A stretch of DNA of 8,014 nucleotides from Paracoccaceae bacterium (GTDB lineage: Bacteria > Pseudomonadota > Alphaproteobacteria > Rhodobacterales > Rhodobacteraceae): the NCBI GenBank assembly GCA_012036325.1, contig JAAUPC010000155.1:1-8014 (forward strand). Reading direction: 5' to 3'. The translations under genes and the position numbers were made by a program. This document shows positions 5,772-8,014 of the stretch, piece by piece (positions within the stretch are counted from its first letter, which is position 1; each line of letters starts with the position of its first letter). The notes below the pieces were generated by a model that was not told the DNA's origin, ran no database searches, and saw only the letters and a list, made by a program, of their open reading frames with translations.

Positions 5772-6264
5772 GGATCAGGGCCCCCTTCTGTCACCGCTTA
5801 CCCAGACGGCCGTTCCGGGCGCGCCACTGTCCGCTGCAATCCAGGCCGCCACCCTGCCCGGCCTTGCCGCACAGCTGGTCCAGACCCTCGCGCAGCGCCC
5901 CGATGGCACGACCGAAATCGCGCTTTCCCCTGATGAGCTTGGCCATGTCCGCGTCACCCTGCAAGCCGACGCGCAGAACCCGGACCGTATCATCGTCATG
6001 CTGAACTTTGAGCGTCCTGAAACGCTTGACCTCTTCCGCCGTCATGCCGACCAGCTGGCCGACGCCTTGCGCGACGCAGGCTTCTCTGGGGCTGACATCG
6101 GCTTTGGCCGCTCAGACGGGGGTGAGAATCGGGACAGCCCCGCAGATGCGCCCCTGGACATGCTGGCGACGGATACCAGCCTTGCCGACCTGCCCTCAGG
6201 GCTTGCCCAGCCTCACCCCGCCTTGCGCCTTGCCGCAACCGGCACCCTAGACCTGCGCCTGTAA
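5398..6264 (+). CDS. fliK: Hook-length control protein FliK, C-terminal domain (frameshifted gene)
   Basis: This frame holds the conserved FliK C-terminal domain (Flg_hook type), which contacts FlhB to switch export specificity. The diagnostic part is LPGLAAQLVQTLAQR, TEIALSPDELGHVRVTLQA, IIVMLNFERPETLDLFRRH and QLADALRDAGFSGADIGF, followed by a disordered tail. The open frame extends back to a TTG at 5398, but only the part after about 5620 is protein-like; the 5398-5620 stretch is a shadow of the upstream half. No start codon with a ribosome-binding site lies near the true beginning, so this is not an independent gene. Removing one base near 5628-5656 would join the halves into a protein of about 449 residues, a normal FliK size. 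The stop (6262-6264) overlaps the flgD ribosome-binding site. Confidence 0.8.
   Translation: MTPRLRCPPNRLPKGVRVLPSRFPVPICPCLLQHRQSWPLPVCGSGRPRFRLCRKQRLRRTRRWNPIRCRCYPHLQQGTVRPPAPGALPKLAASPPPPFSVAKLAETALQSLFAAQSEQAAQEPEDQGPLLSPLTQTAVPGAPLSAAIQAATLPGLAAQLVQTLAQRPDGTTEIALSPDELGHVRVTLQADAQNPDRIIVMLNFERPETLDLFRRHADQLADALRDAGFSGADIGFGRSDGGENRDSPADAPLDMLATDTSLADLPSGLAQPHPALRLAATGTLDLRL
5620..5660 (+). other. Probable one-base frameshift site in fliK
   Basis: Upstream of this interval the coding frame starts on positions divisible by three; downstream it starts one base later. The interval contains GGGG at 5628-5631 and CCCGGGG at 5650-5656. Dropping one G from either run gives a continuous reading such as LAAGTVRPPAPGALPKL. 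It could be a sequencing or assembly error, a real disabling mutation or, less likely, programmed slippage. Confidence 0.65.
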
Positions 6265-6273
6265 GGAGCCGCC

Positions 6274-6942
6274 ATGACCGTCACCGCCACCAGTCTCGCC
6301 ACCGCTGCCGCCACTGGCCAATCTTCTGCCCAGGGCAAGACCAGCAAGATCACGTCGGACTTTGACACGTTTCTGCGGATGCTGACCGTCCAGATGCAGA
6401 ACCAGGACCCGCTGAACCCGATCGATTCCGCAGATTATGCGGTGCAGCTGGCCACCTTTTCCGGCGTGGAACAGCAGGTTCGCACCAACCAGCTTCTGTC
6501 CGATATGCAGGGCAGCTTCCAGCAGACCGGCCTGGCCGACATGGCCGGCTGGATCGGGCAAGAGGCCCGCTCGACCGCCCCGGTGCCCTTTGACGGCACG
6601 CCGATCACCCTGACCGCCAACCCGTCCACCGGCGCGGATCGTACGGTCCTGGTCGTGCGGGATGCACGCGGCACTCTGGTCTCGCGGGAAGATATGCCGC
6701 CGCGCGCCGGGCAATACCAGTGGCTCGGCGCCGATGCGCAGGGCAACCCGCTGCCGCCGGGCAACTACAGTTTCGCGCTGGAAAGCCTGCAGGGGGAAAC
6801 GATCCTGAACACCCGCCCCATCGAACACTATGCCCGTGTGATAGAGGTGCGAACCTCGCCGCAAGGCCCCTCGCTGGTTCTGGCGGGCGGGGTTGAGGTT
6901 CCGGCCAGCGCCGTCACCGCCCTGCGTCAGCCCGCAAGCTGA
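6274..6942 (+). CDS. flgD: Flagellar hook assembly (capping) protein FlgD
   Basis: FlgD sits as a cap on the growing hook, allowing FlgE subunits to add beneath it, and is later replaced by FlgK. The 222-residue protein has the conserved N-terminal signature DFDTFLRMLTVQMQNQDPLNP (about residues 29-49), then DSADYAVQLATFSGVEQQVRTN. The C-terminal half has beta-sandwich (FlgD Ig-like/tudor) character, including VLVVRDARGTLVSREDMP and GNPLPPGNYSFALESLQGE. The length is normal. AAGGAG (6263-6268), overlapping the fliK stop, lies five bases before ATG 6274. fliK and flgD are therefore one transcription unit and possibly translationally coupled. The gene stops 12 bases before the end of a minus-strand fragment. 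Confidence 0.93.
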   Translation: MTVTATSLATAAATGQSSAQGKTSKITSDFDTFLRMLTVQMQNQDPLNPIDSADYAVQLATFSGVEQQVRTNQLLSDMQGSFQQTGLADMAGWIGQEARSTAPVPFDGTPITLTANPSTGADRTVLVVRDARGTLVSREDMPPRAGQYQWLGADAQGNPLPPGNYSFALESLQGETILNTRPIEHYARVIEVRTSPQGPSLVLAGGVEVPASAVTALRQPAS

Positions 6943-6954
6943 CGCGAAGGCTCG

Positions 6955-7050
6955 CTACAAAAGCCCGCCCAACCCCAGCCCCGAGGCGAAGGCCGCCAGG
7001 ACCAACGCGATCCAGACCATCGGATGCACCCGGCGGCGGGGCGGCGGGGT
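6955..7050 (-). pseudogene. C-terminal transmembrane tail of an unidentified membrane protein (truncated)
   Basis: Reading the minus strand toward a TAG at 6957-6955 gives a clean tail: basic PPRRRVHP, then about 20 hydrophobic residues (MVWIALVLAAF ... LGLGGLL), then the stop. That is a typical C-terminal membrane anchor with flanking positive charges. It would be a gene convergent with flgD, 12 bases apart. Upstream of about 7035-7050 the frame loses sense and the DNA reads as a glyoxalase-like protein in a different frame, so the 5' part is missing. It probably marks the end of genuine flagellar-locus sequence. I cannot name the family. Confidence 0.4.
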
Positions 7051-7105
7051 CAATGGCGATGACCTCCAGATACACATCCCCCAGCCCCAGAAGCCGGTTG
7101 TGCGT
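7031..7105 (-). pseudogene. Fragment of a glyoxalase-like (VOC superfamily) protein
   Basis: About 25 residues, THNRLLGLGDVYLEVIAIDP followed by AAPPP, match from memory the motif of the glyoxalase-like domain family, where a (G)THNRLLxLG segment is followed by YLEVIAIDP. Only this short internal stretch is present: no start, no C-terminal half. On its 5' side the same frame continues into a different family (a carboxypeptidase piece). On its 3' side it runs into a membrane-protein tail in another frame, through a GC-only stretch (about 7031-7047). Confidence 0.5.
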
Positions 7106-7192
7106 GCGGAGATGGTAGGACCCAAAGCTCGTTTCAGTTGCGCTGAAATAGCGATACATGTCCGGGTGATCGCGCATGATCGCCTGGCTCAT
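7085..7192 (-). pseudogene. Fragment of a D-alanyl-D-alanine carboxypeptidase (PBP5-type)
   Basis: The sequence MSQAIMRDHPDMYRYFSATE followed by SFGSYHLRTHNRLLG resembles the segment of DacA/PBP5-type peptidases where the 'xxAIxRDxPxxYxYFS' helix leads to 'xxHNRLLG'. In those enzymes this precedes the KTG active-site motif. The KTG region is absent, because directly after HNRLLG the sequence becomes glyoxalase-like. The upstream part with the SxxK serine is also missing; DNA before 7192 reads as another protein in a different frame. The ATG at 7192 is an internal codon, not a start. Family assignment is from motif memory only. Confidence 0.45.
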
Positions 7193-7310
7193 CGTCGAAG
7201 ACGGTCGCCGAGATCGTGTAGAGCCCCGCTGCCGCGTTCACGCCGTTCTCGTCCGCTGCCCCCGCGCGCTCGTAGGTCGAGTACACCCCGTCCCCGTCGA
7301 GGTCTCCGAC
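7188..7310 (-). pseudogene. Fragment resembling a type IV pilin-like C-terminus
   Basis: About 41 residues in one minus-strand frame read VGDLDGDGVYSTYERAG, then AADENGVNAAAGLYTISATVFDDE. GD(L/Q)DGDGxxSTYxxxG is the kind of acidic, D-rich loop found near the end of some type IV pilins and pseudopilins. No N-terminal prepilin helix is present and there is no proper stop, because the frame runs on into the carboxypeptidase-like piece. A calcium-binding DxDGDG repeat protein is an alternative. Confidence 0.3.
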
Positions 7311-7313
7311 TCG

Positions 7314-7571
7314 ATGCAGCCCGGCCACATCCATGAAATCAAGGGTGCGCGCCCGCTCGCCATCCTCGGCGATTCCATCACCACCGACCATATTTCACCC
7401 GCCGGTTCGATCAAGGCGGATTCGCCGGCGGGGCTCTATCTGCAGTCGCATGGCATCAAGCCGATAGATTTCAACAGCTATGGCTCGCGCCGCGGGAATG
7501 ATCGCGTGATGGTTCGCGGCACGTTTGCCAACATCCGGCTCCGGAATCTCATGTTGCCGGGAACGGAAGGC
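7314..7571 (+). pseudogene. acnA: Internal fragment of aconitate hydratase (AcnA type)
   Basis: Aconitase interconverts citrate and isocitrate in the TCA cycle. About 86 residues on the plus strand match the AcnA/IRP-type enzyme strongly: EIKGARPLAILGDSITTDHI, SPAGSIKADSPAGLYLQSHG, DFNSYGSRRGNDRVMVRGTF and ANIRLRNLMLPGTEG. This is the start of the swivel domain, roughly residues 590-675 of a 900-residue enzyme. The [4Fe-4S] cysteines and everything N-terminal are missing. After TEG the expected continuation is replaced by unrelated sequence (ALAEPVLKIEPTATMK) that stops at 7688. No start codon or ribosome-binding site is visible. Strand and pathway differ from everything around it. Confidence 0.85.
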
Positions 7572-8014
7572 GCGCTCGCGGAACCGGTGCTCAAAATTGA
7601 GCCCACTGCGACAATGAAGGCGACGACGAAGGAACCAGGCGTCGGAATAGGGGAAGTCGAATCATACGTACGTAACGTTCGGCACTAAGGAATCCTGCGC
7701 AAGGTCGCCACCGCGAATCTGACGCTGAAGCCTGCCAATCATCGCGGACAGGCGGAACTCGTACGATTGCTCCTTGACCATCCGCACAAACGGACTGTCC
7801 GTATAGATGCTGTTGCAGCGCAGCCAAGCAGCACCGCGCCCGCCCGAGTGGATCCAGCGGCGCGCCCACGCACCGGCTGCGGTAATGCGATACGATGAGC
7901 GCTCGCGCGTCATGAAAAATTGGCCTTGAAGGCACATCCCAAGGACAAACCGGCGAACATCAAGACGATAGCTGAAGTCACGGGCGAACTGAAACACGCT
8001 CATAATGGGCAGAA
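7572..8014. other. Unassigned end segment, no recognisable gene
   Basis: These 443 bases follow the aconitase fragment. No protein family is recognisable. The longest open frame is on the minus strand (7662-8003), but plus-strand stretches also look coding-like, for example LALKAHPKDKPANIKTIAEV near the right edge and KVATANLTLKPANHRGQAEL after 7696. That fits several short pieces better than one gene. A 10-bp palindrome TACGTACGTA lies at 7665-7674. Composition is locally less GC-rich than the flagellar part. Confidence 0.4.
7662..8003 (-). CDS. Hypothetical protein, unrecognised, doubtful
   Basis: A 113-residue open frame begins MSVFQFARDFSYRLDVRRFV and ends QDSLVPNVTYV. It is basic and aromatic-rich, with a plausible helical stretch (SPFVRMVKEQSYEFRLSAMI) and no signal peptide, membrane segment or known motif. 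The ATG at 8003-8001 has no clear ribosome-binding site in the 11 bases visible upstream. It lies in the mosaic end of the window, so it may itself be part of a longer gene or cross a join. I do not assign a function. Confidence 0.25.
   Translation of the reverse strand: MSVFQFARDFSYRLDVRRFVLGMCLQGQFFMTRERSSYRITAAGAWARRWIHSGGRGAAWLRCNSIYTDSPFVRMVKEQSYEFRLSAMIGRLQRQIRGGDLAQDSLVPNVTYV

Noticed and set aside
6914..7192. A novel 92-aa fusion protein (carboxypeptidase + glyoxalase)
   Set aside because: Both halves are fragments lacking active-site parts and meet at a shared motif; a misjoin is more likely than a gene.
7176..7688. 170-aa plus-strand protein containing the aconitase piece
   Set aside because: Its N-terminal third is antisense to the pilin-like piece and its C-terminal 39 residues are unrelated to aconitase, so the frame is accidental outside 7314-7571.

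Overview
The window is high-GC DNA with strong G/C bias at third codon positions. About 87% of it is part of a flagellar gene cluster of the type found in Rhodobacteraceae (Alphaproteobacteria). The combination of fliI, a DUF1217 protein, flbT, flaF, a short-headed flagellin, a small FlgN-like protein, a muramidase-less rod-binding FlgJ, fliK and flgD is characteristic of that family. FlbT and FlaF in particular are alphaproteobacterial flagellin regulators. This assignment rests on protein recognition and gene order, not on a database search.

Layout: the 3' two thirds of fliI (+, 2-907) faces a minus-strand block across a 254-base convergent gap. Read in its own direction, the minus block is flgJ (rod-binding), flgN-like, fliC (flagellin), flaF, flbT and DUF1217 (4801 down to 1162). 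flgJ/flgN overlap by 17 bases, and flaF/flbT and flbT/DUF1217 each overlap by ATGA. fliC has a 196-base leader region of its own and is separated from flaF by a perfect 11-bp GC hairpin. A 112-base divergent region then leads into fliK and flgD (+, 4914-6942). fliK appears to carry a one-base frameshift near 5620-5660.

How the genes work together: FliI powers export. FlgJ helps build or cap the rod. FlgD caps the growing hook and FliK measures it. The FlgN-like protein probably chaperones hook-filament junction subunits. FliC is the filament, and FlaF and FlbT act after transcription to couple flagellin synthesis to completion of the hook-basal body. DUF1217 is an uncharacterised member of the flagellin-regulator operon.

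The last kilobase (about 6955-8014) is different. It is a run of short fragments of unrelated genes, none complete: a transmembrane C-terminus, a glyoxalase-like piece, a D-Ala-D-Ala carboxypeptidase piece, a pilin-like piece, an internal aconitase piece, and about 440 bases I cannot assign. Joins fall at short shared or low-complexity sequence. The simplest reading is a chimeric assembly end rather than a biological locus. I see no RNA gene, CRISPR array, complete mobile element or defence system, and no convincing new system. The parts worth a second look are the mosaic tail, the fliK frameshift, and the leader and hairpin architecture around fliC.
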